NCBI GenBank assembly: GCA_016234425.1
Contig: JACRCA010000256.1
Span: 1 to 5,606, forward strand
Origin: Deltaproteobacteria bacterium
GTDB taxonomy: Bacteria > Desulfobacterota > SM23-61
Length of the DNA stretch: 5,606 nucleotides
Direction of reading: 5' to 3'
Below are positions 1 to 5,606 of the stretch, piece by piece; positions within the stretch are counted from its first letter, which is position 1; each line of letters opens with the position of its first letter. Below the pieces are notes generated by a model. The model saw only the letters and a list, made by a program, of their open reading frames with translations, had not been told where the DNA came from and did no database searches. The translations under genes were made by a program, and so were the position numbers.

Positions 1-1149
1 ATCGTTACCCTGTGGCTGACCAATTATTTTACCCACCCGGATAAGGGTCCGGCTACGGAGACTTCCTCATCAGCCAAGACTGGTCCGGCTACTTTAATCC
101 TGACGGGAATGGGGGCGGGCCTGGAAAGCACGGTGTGGGCCATCGTAGCCATCAGCGGCACAATCCTCATTTCTTATCTCATCTTTTACCAGACCCCGGC
201 CTTGGCCTCTTACGCCATTGCTCTGGCTGGTCTGGGGTTGCTAACCACCACGGGGTTCATATTGGCCATGGACACTTTCGGGCCCATTACGGACAATGCC
301 ATGGGAATTTTTGAAATGTCCGGGACCAAAGAGGTGACCTCGGGAGAGATTGGGAAAAATGTCGCTTGGCTGGATGCTATTGGCAACACCACCAAGGCTT
401 TGACCAAAGGCCTGGCCATTGCTACGGCGGTCATCGCGGCCACATCGCTCTTCAAATCCTTCATTGACGAATCCAAGATGATCGATGTGGGAATCCAGGT
501 CAATTTGCCGCAGATCTTTGTCGGCCTTTTAATCGGAGGAGCTGTGCCCTTCCTTTTTTCTTCTTTCGCCATCAAGGCAGTCGGGCGGGCGGCCTACCAG
601 GTGGTGGAGGAGGTCAGGAGGCAATTCCGGGAGAAACCTGGAATCATGGACTTCAAAGAAAAGCCGGATTACGGCACCTGCGTAGCCATTGTTACGGCCA
701 CAGCCCAGAAAGAACTGCTAGGGCCAGGAATTCTGGCCATTGCCACCCCCACAATGGTAGCATTTGGATTGGGCGTGGGAGCCTTGGGGGGATATCTGGC
801 CGGAGCGATTTTAACCGGCCAGCTTCTGGCAGTGTACATGGCGAACACGGGTGCTATCTGGGACAATGCCAAGAAAAAGATCGAAGATGGATTTTTAGGC
901 GGGAAGGGAACGGAGGCTCACAAGGCAGGAGTCGTGGGGGATACAGTGGGAGATCCGTTGAAAGACACCGCCGGACCAGCACTGAATCCCATGATAAAAA
1001 TCATGAACTTGGTAGGAATCCTCATCGCTCCTCTGGTAATTGGGAACGTTCCCTTTGGGGTGAGGATCGGTATCGTTATCGTCTGCCTCATCCTGCTGGG
1101 AATCGCTGTGGCCTTTAGCAAGCGCGGAGCGATCATCGAGAAAGGTTAA
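1..1149 (+). CDS. hppA: Membrane-bound proton-translocating pyrophosphatase, C-terminal part (5' end outside window)
   Basis: This integral membrane enzyme couples hydrolysis of pyrophosphate to ion pumping across the cytoplasmic membrane. The frame is open from base 1, so the ATG at 109 is internal; 382 residues are visible, about the C-terminal half of a typical 650-800-residue protein. Family motifs seen, numbered from the window edge, are KTGPAT near 27-32, a DTFGPITDNA loop starting at D91, GNTTKALTKG at 128-137, MANTGAIWDNAKK at about 281-293, and GDTVGDPLKDTAGP at 313-326 with the metal/PPi-binding D314, D318, K321 and D322. Hydrophobic helices lie near 45-64, 69-89, 137-153, 172-195, 242-281 (probably two), 333-349 and 354-374. 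Lys132 and Thr135 are the pair typical of the K+-independent subfamily. Known Na+ pumps of this family are K+-dependent, so H+ pumping is inferred; the specificity residues of the N-terminal half are not in view. The gene ends with TAA, and no convincing terminator follows. Confidence 0.95.
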   Translation: MVTLWLTNYFTHPDKGPATETSSSAKTGPATLILTGMGAGLESTVWAIVAISGTILISYLIFYQTPALASYAIALAGLGLLTTTGFILAMDTFGPITDNAMGIFEMSGTKEVTSGEIGKNVAWLDAIGNTTKALTKGLAIATAVIAATSLFKSFIDESKMIDVGIQVNLPQIFVGLLIGGAVPFLFSSFAIKAVGRAAYQVVEEVRRQFREKPGIMDFKEKPDYGTCVAIVTATAQKELLGPGILAIATPTMVAFGLGVGALGGYLAGAILTGQLLAVYMANTGAIWDNAKKKIEDGFLGGKGTEAHKAGVVGDTVGDPLKDTAGPALNPMIKIMNLVGILIAPLVIGNVPFGVRIGIVIVCLILLGIAVAFSKRGAIIEKG

Positions 1150-1153
1150 GATA

Positions 1154-1162
1154 TGGTATAAT
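1154..1162 (+). promoter_or_regulatory. Candidate extended -10 promoter for the small periplasmic protein gene (and possibly galT)
   Basis: The gap after hppA contains TGGTATAAT, a perfect TATAAT -10 hexamer at 1157-1162 with the TGn extension that can compensate for a weak -35. The bases 17 nt upstream (1134-1139), inside the end of hppA, do not resemble TTGACA. A start of transcription near 1169 would give a leader of about 46 nt before the TTG start at 1215. The call rests on the sequence match and position only. Confidence 0.5.
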
Positions 1163-1200
1163 CAGCCCAGTGTCACTGCAATGAATCCCTGGTAGCCCTA

Positions 1201-1206
1201 AGGGGG
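1201..1206 (+). promoter_or_regulatory. Ribosome binding site supporting a TTG start at 1215
   Basis: AGGGGG lies 8 nt before the TTG at 1215. The next residues form a complete positively charged and hydrophobic signal peptide, and no ATG or GTG in the same frame gives a better N-terminus, so the TTG start is preferred. Confidence 0.55.
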
Positions 1207-1214
1207 ACATCATT

Positions 1215-1613
1215 TTGGGAAAAAAGCTAATTCTTTTATTGTTTGTCCTTTTTCTTATTCTTATCCCCTTTTTTCCATGGTCTGTCAGGGCTCAAGAAAT
1301 CTCCTCAGAGGAGGAACAAGAATTTGCCGATGCCAAGCTCGCCCTGGAAGCAGCCCGGAAGGCCCAGGCTGAAAGATATGCTCTCGAGCCCTTCAGAAAA
1401 ACACAGGATCTTCTGGTAAAGGCCAACGATGCGCGGAACCTCAAGGATCCAGTTAGATTCACCCAGGCTTCCCGCTTGGCCCGCGCATACGCGGAGTTAG
1501 CCAAGGCGATCGCCGAGCTCAAATCTGAAGAAGAGAAATTGGCGGCGGCCAATGAGGAGCTGAGGAAGACCAAGGCGGAGATCGATCGCCTGAAAAAATC
1601 TCAGGAAAGATAG
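1215..1613 (+). CDS. Small secreted alpha-helical protein, DUF4398-like, with C-terminal coiled coil
   Basis: The 132-residue product starts at TTG. Residues 1-26 are a clear Sec signal peptide: a short GKK basic region, a Leu/Phe/Ile-rich core at 5-20, and a likely signal peptidase I site after VRA (between 26 and 27). There is no lipobox cysteine, so the mature protein should be free in the periplasm rather than a lipoprotein. The remainder is almost all helix-forming and rich in Ala, Glu and Lys: a block at about 32-102 (FADAKLALEAARKAQAERYA and the later ARAYAELAKAIAEL) resembles the DUF4398 pattern, and residues 103-132 form a charged heptad-like coiled coil. DUF4398 proteins are of unknown function and often occur as envelope lipoproteins. 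The gene lies 21 bp before galT, suggesting co-transcription, but no functional link is evident. Assignment to DUF4398 is by pattern recognition; it could be a generic helical envelope protein. Confidence 0.78.
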   Translation: MGKKLILLLFVLFLILIPFFPWSVRAQEISSEEEQEFADAKLALEAARKAQAERYALEPFRKTQDLLVKANDARNLKDPVRFTQASRLARAYAELAKAIAELKSEEEKLAAANEELRKTKAEIDRLKKSQER

Positions 1614-1634
1614 GGGTAAAAAGGGAGGTAATCC

Positions 1635-2645
1635 ATGCCCGAGTTAAGACAGGACCCGGCCACAAAACAATGGGTGATCATCGCCCGCGAGCGGGCCAAA
1701 AGGCCCCATGAATTTATGAAACCCAGTGCCCCGGAGCCCCTCCCGCTCTATAAGCCCGAGTGCCCCTTCTGTCCTGGCAACGAGAGCATGACTCCTCCCG
1801 AGACCCTGGCTTATCGCAGAGAAGGTCAGGCCAATGGGCCTGGATGGTGGATACGGGCCGTACCGAACAAGTTCCCCGCGCTGGTCCCTGAGGGAAACCT
1901 TTCCCGCAGAGAAGAAGAGGGGTTATTCCGGAAGATGGATGGGGTGGGTCACCATGAAGTGATCGTTGAGACCCCTCAGCATAACCAGTGCATCGCCCTT
2001 ATGGAAGATAAGCAGGTCGAAGAGATCCTTCTGGCCTACCGGGAACGATATTTAACTCTGCGGGAGGATCCCCGCTTCAAGCTGATCCTCCTCTTCAAGA
2101 ATCATGGCTTGGCCGCGGGAACTTCCCTTGAACACCCCCATTGCCAACTGGTAGCCACGCCCATCGTTCCCCTCAACATCCGCTATCGCTTCGAGAAAGC
2201 GGCCAGCCATTTCGATGATGACGGAACCTGTGTTTACTGTGACATCGTCCGGGAAGGCCTGCGGGTGCGTACCCGCTTGATCATGGAGACGAGGCGATTT
2301 GCCGTATTTCATCCATTTGCCTCCCGCGCCCCCTTCGAAACCTGGATTCTTCCCAAAGAACATCAAGCCTCATTCGGATCGATCTCCATGGAAGATGCCA
2401 AAGAGTTTGCCCGGGTGCTCAAGACTACGCTCTTTAAATTGTACAAGGGGCTGAACAATCCCGATTACAACTACATCATGCATACCGCTCCCATCAAGGA
2501 TGAGCACGAGGACTATTACCACTGGCACCTCCAGATCTTGCCCCGCCTCGTCACTCCTGCAGGCTTTGAGCTGGGAACCGGGATGTTCATCAACACCGCC
2601 CTCCCCGAGGAAACAGCCGCCTTCATCCGCAGCTTGCCAACTTGA
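1635..2645 (+). CDS. galT: GalT-family hexose-1-phosphate nucleotidylyltransferase (galactose-1-phosphate uridylyltransferase)
   Basis: This is a complete 336-residue HIT-superfamily transferase. The classical reaction exchanges UMP between UDP-glucose and galactose 1-phosphate in the Leloir pathway, in the cytoplasm, through a uridylyl-histidine intermediate. The N-terminus (ELRQDPATKQWVIIARERA) is typical of the family. Zinc-site candidates are C43 and C46 in CPFC, H107 in the GHHEV motif and H167. The active-site motif is HPHCQ at 167-171, with H169 as the expected nucleophile. The C-terminal HIT-like half has a second CxxC pair (C199, C202), H283 and HWHLQ at 296-300, followed by PAGFELGTGMFIN. 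HPHCQ, rather than the HPHGQ of E. coli GalT, marks the bacterial/archaeal branch that also resembles plant ADP-glucose phosphorylase. With glgB downstream, ADP-glucose is therefore an alternative substrate. The start is fixed by a strong GGAGGT Shine-Dalgarno at 1624-1629, 5 nt before the ATG. Family is secure; substrate is not. Confidence 0.92.
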   Translation: MPELRQDPATKQWVIIARERAKRPHEFMKPSAPEPLPLYKPECPFCPGNESMTPPETLAYRREGQANGPGWWIRAVPNKFPALVPEGNLSRREEEGLFRKMDGVGHHEVIVETPQHNQCIALMEDKQVEEILLAYRERYLTLREDPRFKLILLFKNHGLAAGTSLEHPHCQLVATPIVPLNIRYRFEKAASHFDDDGTCVYCDIVREGLRVRTRLIMETRRFAVFHPFASRAPFETWILPKEHQASFGSISMEDAKEFARVLKTTLFKLYKGLNNPDYNYIMHTAPIKDEHEDYYHWHLQILPRLVTPAGFELGTGMFINTALPEETAAFIRSLPT

Positions 2646-2670
2646 TTCATCAGGACTCCAGGGATATTAT
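2642..2670 (+). promoter_or_regulatory. Candidate sigma70-type promoter upstream of the thioredoxin-glgB genes
   Basis: TTGATT at 2642-2647 overlaps the galT stop codon. It is followed after exactly 17 nt by TATTAT at 2665-2670, a 4/6 and 5/6 match to the -35 and -10 consensus. A second TATTAT at 2673-2678 could serve as an alternative -10. Transcription would begin near 2677, leaving a leader of about 37 nt before the ATG at 2714, which has AGGAG at 2701-2705. The gap is AT-rich compared with its flanks. Prediction by eye only. Confidence 0.45.
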
Positions 2671-2713
2671 TGTATTATTGAAAGAGGCCTCTGGCCAATA
2701 AGGAGATAAAGAA

Positions 2714-3271
2714 ATGAACGGAGAAGGTGTGATTGTTCTTTGTGCTCAATGCGGAACAAAGAATCGAATTCCTAAAGATCGCTTAGAGGAACGGCCAGTC
2801 TGCGGCAAATGCCGGGCCTCCCTTTCCCTGGGCAATACGTTTCCCAACCACCCCGTGGAGGTATCTGACCGGAACTTCCGCAGTGAAGTCCTGGACTTCC
2901 CTGGTCCGGTCTTGCTGGAGTTTTATGCTCCCTGGTGTGGGCACTGCCAGAGGTTGTCCCCTGTCCTGGAGCAGCTTGCTTCGGAATATGCCAACCGGGT
3001 GAAGATTGCCAAATTGAACGTGGATGAGAACTCTCTCACCGCTTCGGAATATGGCATTCGCAGCACTCCGTCGCTTTTCTTTTTCAAAGGCGGTAAAGTT
3101 TTAGAACGCGCCCGGGTGCCCTGCCCAAGGGAGAAATCGAGCGGCATCCGCAGTCCATTCTATAGTAAGAAAGATCATCGCTCAGCGAAAAACTTAAATT
3201 TAGGAGACGGCAGAAATTTATGGAAGGAGCTAAATCACACATGGAAGTTTGGTACCACATCAGCCTTTTGA
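2714..3271 (+). CDS. trxC: Zinc-ribbon thioredoxin (thioredoxin 2 type) with frameshifted C-terminus
   Basis: This is a cytoplasmic thiol-disulfide oxidoreductase of the Trx2 type. An N-terminal zinc ribbon has two CxxC knuckles (C10/C13 and C30/C33). A thioredoxin fold follows from about 45, with the redox motif WCGHC (C75, C78) and the cis-proline in RSTPS (P119). The active site is CGHC, as in protein disulfide isomerases, rather than the usual thioredoxin CGPC. The uninterrupted frame runs to 3271 (185 residues), but homology stops at R134: the following ~51 residues are unlike thioredoxin and overlap glgB. The expected ending, GALPKGEIER and so on, is found in the -1 frame and stops at 3165, which would give about 150 residues, close to the usual length. 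The product as literally encoded would lack the last strand-helix of the fold. A sequencing error or a real single-base deletion are both possible. The start has AGGAG 8 nt upstream. The gene may be co-transcribed with glgB. Confidence 0.85.
   Translation: MNGEGVIVLCAQCGTKNRIPKDRLEERPVCGKCRASLSLGNTFPNHPVEVSDRNFRSEVLDFPGPVLLEFYAPWCGHCQRLSPVLEQLASEYANRVKIAKLNVDENSLTASEYGIRSTPSLFFFKGGKVLERARVPCPREKSSGIRSPFYSKKDHRSAKNLNLGDGRNLWKELNHTWKFGTTSAF
3107..3165 (+). other. Frameshift site and displaced C-terminus of the thioredoxin
   Basis: Around the CCCGGG run at 3111-3116 the thioredoxin coding sense moves to the -1 frame. Read from GGT at 3115, the codons give GALPKGEIERHPQSIL followed by TAG at 3163-3165, a normal thioredoxin ending after the GGKVLER segment. 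One additional G in the run would restore the frame. The CCCGGGT heptamer has the XXXYYYZ form of a slippery site but is not in the register needed relative to the zero frame, so programmed slippage is not supported. Confidence 0.85.
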
Positions 3272-5157
3272 ATGATGACGATCTTTTCCTGTTCAACGAA
3301 GGGAATCATTTTCGGCTGTATGAGAAGTTGGGGGCTCATCCCCTGAAAAGAGAAGACGTGGAGGGGACCTATTTTGCGGTTTGGGCGCCCGACGCGGAAC
3401 AATTATCTGTAATGGGGGATTTCAACGGCTGGAATAAATCGATGCACCCGCTGCGCTCCAGGGGAAAATCGGGAATCTGGGAGGGCTTCATCCGTGGAGT
3501 TCAAAAAGGGGCATCCTACAAGTATCACATCCACTCCCGATATAATGGCTACTGGGTGGACAAAGCCGACCCCTTTTCTTTTTATAATGAAGTACCCCCC
3601 GAAACCGGTTCAATTGTATGGGATTTAGACTATCCCTGGGGCGACGGGGAGTGGATGAAAAACAGATTCATCCATAATGCCCGCACGGCGCCCATGGCAA
3701 TCTATGAGGTGCATCTGGGCTCCTGGATGCGGGTTCCGGAAGAGGGCCATCGTCCATTGATCTACCGGGAGATCGCCCCCAGGCTGGTCGATTATGTGAA
3801 AAGCATGGGGTTTACCCACGTCGAGTTTTTGCCGGTCATGGAGCACCCCTTCTATGGCTCCTGGGGTTATCAAAGTACAGGATACTTCAGCCCCACCAGC
3901 CGCTTCGGAACGCCTCAGGACTTCATGTATCTCGTAGATTGCCTGCACCAGAATGGCATTGGCGTAATCCTGGACTGGGTGCCTTCGCACTTTCCCAGCG
4001 ATGAACATGGGCTCCGATATTTCGACGGGACGCATCTCTACGAGCATGGGGATCCGCGGAAGGGGATTCACCCGGATTGGAACAGCTCGATCTTCAATTA
4101 TGGACGGGACGAGGTAAGGAGTTTTCTTATGAGCAGCGCCCTATTCTGGTTGCAGGTCTACCATGTCGATGGCCTGCGCGTGGATGCAGTGGCCTCGATG
4201 CTTTACCTGGATTATTCCAGGAAGGAAGGGGAATGGATCCCCAACCAATATGGAGGAAGGGAAAATTTAGAGGCCATTTCATTTTTGCGCCGTTTCAATG
4301 AAGAGGTTTACAGGAACCATCCCGATGTGCAGACGATTGCGGAAGAATCCACCGCCTGGCCGATGGTTTCTCGGCCGCCCTATGTTGGCGGCTTGGGGTT
4401 CGGGATGAAATGGGACATGGGCTGGATGCATGACACATTGGAATACATGTCCAGGGACCCCATTTACAGGAAATATCACCACAACCTGTTGACCTTCCGG
4501 CTCCTGTATGCGTTCCATGAGAACTTCATTCTCCCCCTTTCTCACGATGAAGTCGTGCACGGAAAAGGGTCACTCCTGGGGAAAATGCCGGGAGATGAAT
4601 GGCAAAAATTTGCGAACCTCCGGCTCCTTTACGGTTATATGTACGCCCAGCCGGCAAAGAAGCTTCTTTTCATGGGCGGTGAGTTCGGGCAGTGGCGGGA
4701 GTGGTATCACGAGGAAAGCCTGGAGTGGCACCTGCTTCAATACGCCCCGCATGCCGGCCTTCAGCGTTGGGTGCAGGATCTGAACCGTCTCTACCGGAAT
4801 GAGCCCGCTCTCCATGAATTGGACTTTGAACCTGCCGGTTTCGAGTGGGTCGATTGCAATGACAGTGACGGCAGCACCATCAGCCTGATCCGCAAAGCCC
4901 ACTCCAATGATGATATCCTGCTGATTGCCTGCAACTTCACCCCGGTGCCGCGCCTGGACTACCGGGTCGGTGCGCCTCGGGGTGGCTTCTGGAAAGAGGT
5001 GCTGAACAGCGACGCGCAGGAATACGGAGGGAGCGGCTACGGCAATCTCGGCGGGCTGGAGGCGGCTCCGGTCCCCGTCCACGGTCGGCCATATTCACTG
5101 AATCTAACCCTTCCTCCTCTTTCTGCTGTTTTTTTCAAGAATGAAGGAGGCCCCTGA
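3220..5157 (+). CDS. glgB: 1,4-alpha-glucan (glycogen) branching enzyme, GH13
   Basis: This complete 645-residue enzyme cuts alpha-1,4-glucan chains and re-attaches the piece through an alpha-1,6 bond, making the branches of glycogen in the cytoplasm. A CBM48 domain at about 45-125 contains GTYFAVWAPDAEQLSVMGDF. The GH13 catalytic barrel follows at about 155-510, with DWVPSHF at 252-258, the nucleophile D322 in DGLRVDAV, the acid/base E375 in AEEST and the transition-state stabiliser D443 in SHDEVVHGKGS. MGGEFGQWREW at 485-495 is also characteristic. A C-terminal beta domain completes the protein. At 645 residues it is the short form lacking the extra N-terminal N1 domain of the 728-residue E. 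coli enzyme. The start is uncertain: ATG at 3220 has TAGGAG 13 nt upstream, whereas ATG at 3241 (MEVWYHISLL) has AAGGAG at 3224-3229, 11 nt upstream. If the thioredoxin ends at 3165, a 54-bp gap precedes this gene; there is no obvious terminator in it. No catalytic residue is missing. Confidence 0.96.
   Translation: MEGAKSHMEVWYHISLLNDDDLFLFNEGNHFRLYEKLGAHPLKREDVEGTYFAVWAPDAEQLSVMGDFNGWNKSMHPLRSRGKSGIWEGFIRGVQKGASYKYHIHSRYNGYWVDKADPFSFYNEVPPETGSIVWDLDYPWGDGEWMKNRFIHNARTAPMAIYEVHLGSWMRVPEEGHRPLIYREIAPRLVDYVKSMGFTHVEFLPVMEHPFYGSWGYQSTGYFSPTSRFGTPQDFMYLVDCLHQNGIGVILDWVPSHFPSDEHGLRYFDGTHLYEHGDPRKGIHPDWNSSIFNYGRDEVRSFLMSSALFWLQVYHVDGLRVDAVASMLYLDYSRKEGEWIPNQYGGRENLEAISFLRRFNEEVYRNHPDVQTIAEESTAWPMVSRPPYVGGLGFGMKWDMGWMHDTLEYMSRDPIYRKYHHNLLTFRLLYAFHENFILPLSHDEVVHGKGSLLGKMPGDEWQKFANLRLLYGYMYAQPAKKLLFMGGEFGQWREWYHEESLEWHLLQYAPHAGLQRWVQDLNRLYRNEPALHELDFEPAGFEWVDCNDSDGSTISLIRKAHSNDDILLIACNFTPVPRLDYRVGAPRGGFWKEVLNSDAQEYGGSGYGNLGGLEAAPVPVHGRPYSLNLTLPPLSAVFFKNEGGP
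5144..5150 (+). promoter_or_regulatory. Shine-Dalgarno-like AAGGAGG inside the 3' end of glgB
   Basis: A near-perfect anti-16S match sits in the last codons of glgB, 19 nt before the ATG at 5170 of the next gene. This is longer than optimal, but no better site lies closer, so it may support coupled translation. An in-frame ATT at 5164 would have better spacing but is a rare start codon. Confidence 0.35.
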
Positions 5158-5169
5158 GCTAAAATTCCC

Positions 5170-5606
5170 ATGTCCTTTTTATCTGCCCTGTTCAGAAAAT
5201 TTCAGCGGGATAATGCTTTCTTTTTGGCCCGAGGATTGGCTTTTGATGTCCTGGTCTGCCTGATCCCGGCCGTCTTTCTCCTCTTCATCCTATTTGGCTT
5301 CCTCTTCGATTCCCAAAAAGAGACTATTCAATACATGACCACGTACATGAAGCCCATGATCCCTTTTTCCAGCCAACAAGTTCTGCGCAGCCTCTTCTCC
5401 GTCGTCAAGGCAAAAAAGATCCTGGGGGTGGTGGGGATCATTGGGTTGCTCTGGACGCTAAGCCGAGTCTTCGGGTCCATCCGTACAGTTCTGGACGCCG
5501 TCTTCGAAGTCGAGCACTTGGGGAGGATAGCGGAATCGAGCAGGCCGCACCCGGGGGGGGCGTGGCGGCGCACGGTCCTTGCGCACGAGGGCGCGGGCCA
5601 GGCCCG
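5170..5606 (+). CDS. YihY/virulence factor BrkB family membrane protein, N-terminal part (runs off the right edge)
   Basis: The frame opens 12 bp after the glgB stop with MSFLSALFRKFQRDNAFFLARGLAF, split here as a short cytoplasmic N-terminus (about 1-17) and the start of the first membrane helix. Residues 18-48 (ARGLAFDVLVCLIPAVFLL and onward) match the start of YihY/BrkB proteins, whose usual motif is a helix with LAFY-LLSL-P. Residues 78-99 contain a second hydrophobic segment (ILGVVGIIGLLWTLSRVFGS) followed by IRTVLDAVFEVE, the characteristic family segment. Members are polytopic inner-membrane proteins of about 270-420 residues, once misnamed ribonuclease BN; their function is not settled. 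About 117 residues fit the family. From about residue 118 (5521 onward) the translation turns hydrophilic and Arg/Gly/Pro/His-rich where further helices are expected, so the last 29 residues are doubtful. Direction and spacing suggest an operon with glgB. Confidence 0.8.
   Translation, partial: MSFLSALFRKFQRDNAFFLARGLAFDVLVCLIPAVFLLFILFGFLFDSQKETIQYMTTYMKPMIPFSSQQVLRSLFSVVKAKKILGVVGIIGLLWTLSRVFGSIRTVLDAVFEVEHLGRIAESSRPHPGGAWRRTVLAHEGAGQA
5521..5606. other. High-GC terminal segment, possible chimeric or low-quality contig end
   Basis: By direct count 68 of 86 bases (79%) are G or C, against 35 of 60 (58%) in the 60 bases just before. It includes a run of eight G at 5553-5560. The YihY-family resemblance disappears at the same place although the frame stays open. 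This could be a misassembled end from a high-GC organism, an error-rich end, or a true local change. No feature can be assigned to it. Confidence 0.5.

Noticed and set aside
1187..1206. CCCT...AGGG inverted pair as a terminator between hppA and the next gene
   Set aside because: The stem is weak, overlaps the ribosome binding site and has no T run.
2681..2697. AGAGGCCTCT palindrome plus GGCC as a terminator after galT
   Set aside because: Very short stem, no loop of reasonable size and no T tract after it.
3111..3117. CCCGGGT heptamer as a programmed -1 ribosomal frameshift signal in the thioredoxin gene
   Set aside because: It has the XXXYYYZ form, but the zero-frame codons are GCC CGG GTG, not CCG GGT, so the register is wrong for tandem slippage. 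A dropped base is simpler.
3625..4071. Minus-strand 148-residue open frame inside glgB
   Set aside because: It is wholly opposite the conserved catalytic region of glgB and has no motif of its own.
5113..5150. CCTCCT (5113-5118) pairing with AGGAGG (5145-5150) as a switch hiding the ribosome site of the YihY gene
   Set aside because: Only 6 bp with a 26-nt loop, no extension on either side, and both segments are constrained by glgB codons.
5328..5573. Minus-strand 81-residue open frame opposite the YihY gene
   Set aside because: It lies opposite a clearly recognisable membrane protein for most of its length, has no recognisable domain and starts inside the doubtful high-GC end.

Overview
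The window looks like an ordinary chromosomal stretch from a Gram-negative bacterium of moderate GC content. The protein flavour (short-form glycogen branching enzyme, HppA-type pyrophosphatase, zinc-ribbon thioredoxin, DUF4398-like periplasmic coil) is reminiscent of Desulfobacterota (former Deltaproteobacteria), probably an environmental genome. That placement is an impression from protein style, not a phylogeny. All recognised genes lie on the + strand.

Layout. Positions 1-1149 hold the C-terminal 382 residues of a membrane pyrophosphatase (hppA), open at the left edge. A 65-bp gap with a perfect extended -10 box leads into a TTG-started small periplasmic alpha-helical protein with a signal peptide (1215-1613). 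After 21 bp comes a GalT-family nucleotidylyltransferase (1635-2645). A 68-bp gap, with a good sigma70-like promoter overlapping the galT stop, precedes a zinc-ribbon thioredoxin (2714 onward) whose last ~16 residues are displaced by a -1 frameshift; the native stop is probably at 3165. Next is a complete 645-residue glycogen branching enzyme, glgB (3220-5157). Twelve bases later starts a YihY/BrkB-family membrane protein that runs off the right edge (5170-5606). The last ~86 bp are about 79% GC and no longer look like that protein, which suggests a chimeric or low-quality contig end.

How the genes fit together. galT and glgB both point to storage or hexose-phosphate metabolism. GalT-family proteins of this subtype can act on UDP-hexoses or on ADP-glucose, so a role beside glycogen synthesis is reasonable. 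The pyrophosphatase could use PPi released by NDP-sugar synthesis to energise the membrane, but it seems to be separately transcribed. The thioredoxin and the YihY protein have no evident functional link to glycogen; they share spacing and direction with glgB.

I do not see an undescribed system here: no CRISPR, RNA gene, mobile element or notable repeat. The observations most worth checking are the thioredoxin frameshift, its PDI-like CGHC active site, the compositional break at the right end and the substrate of the GalT homologue.
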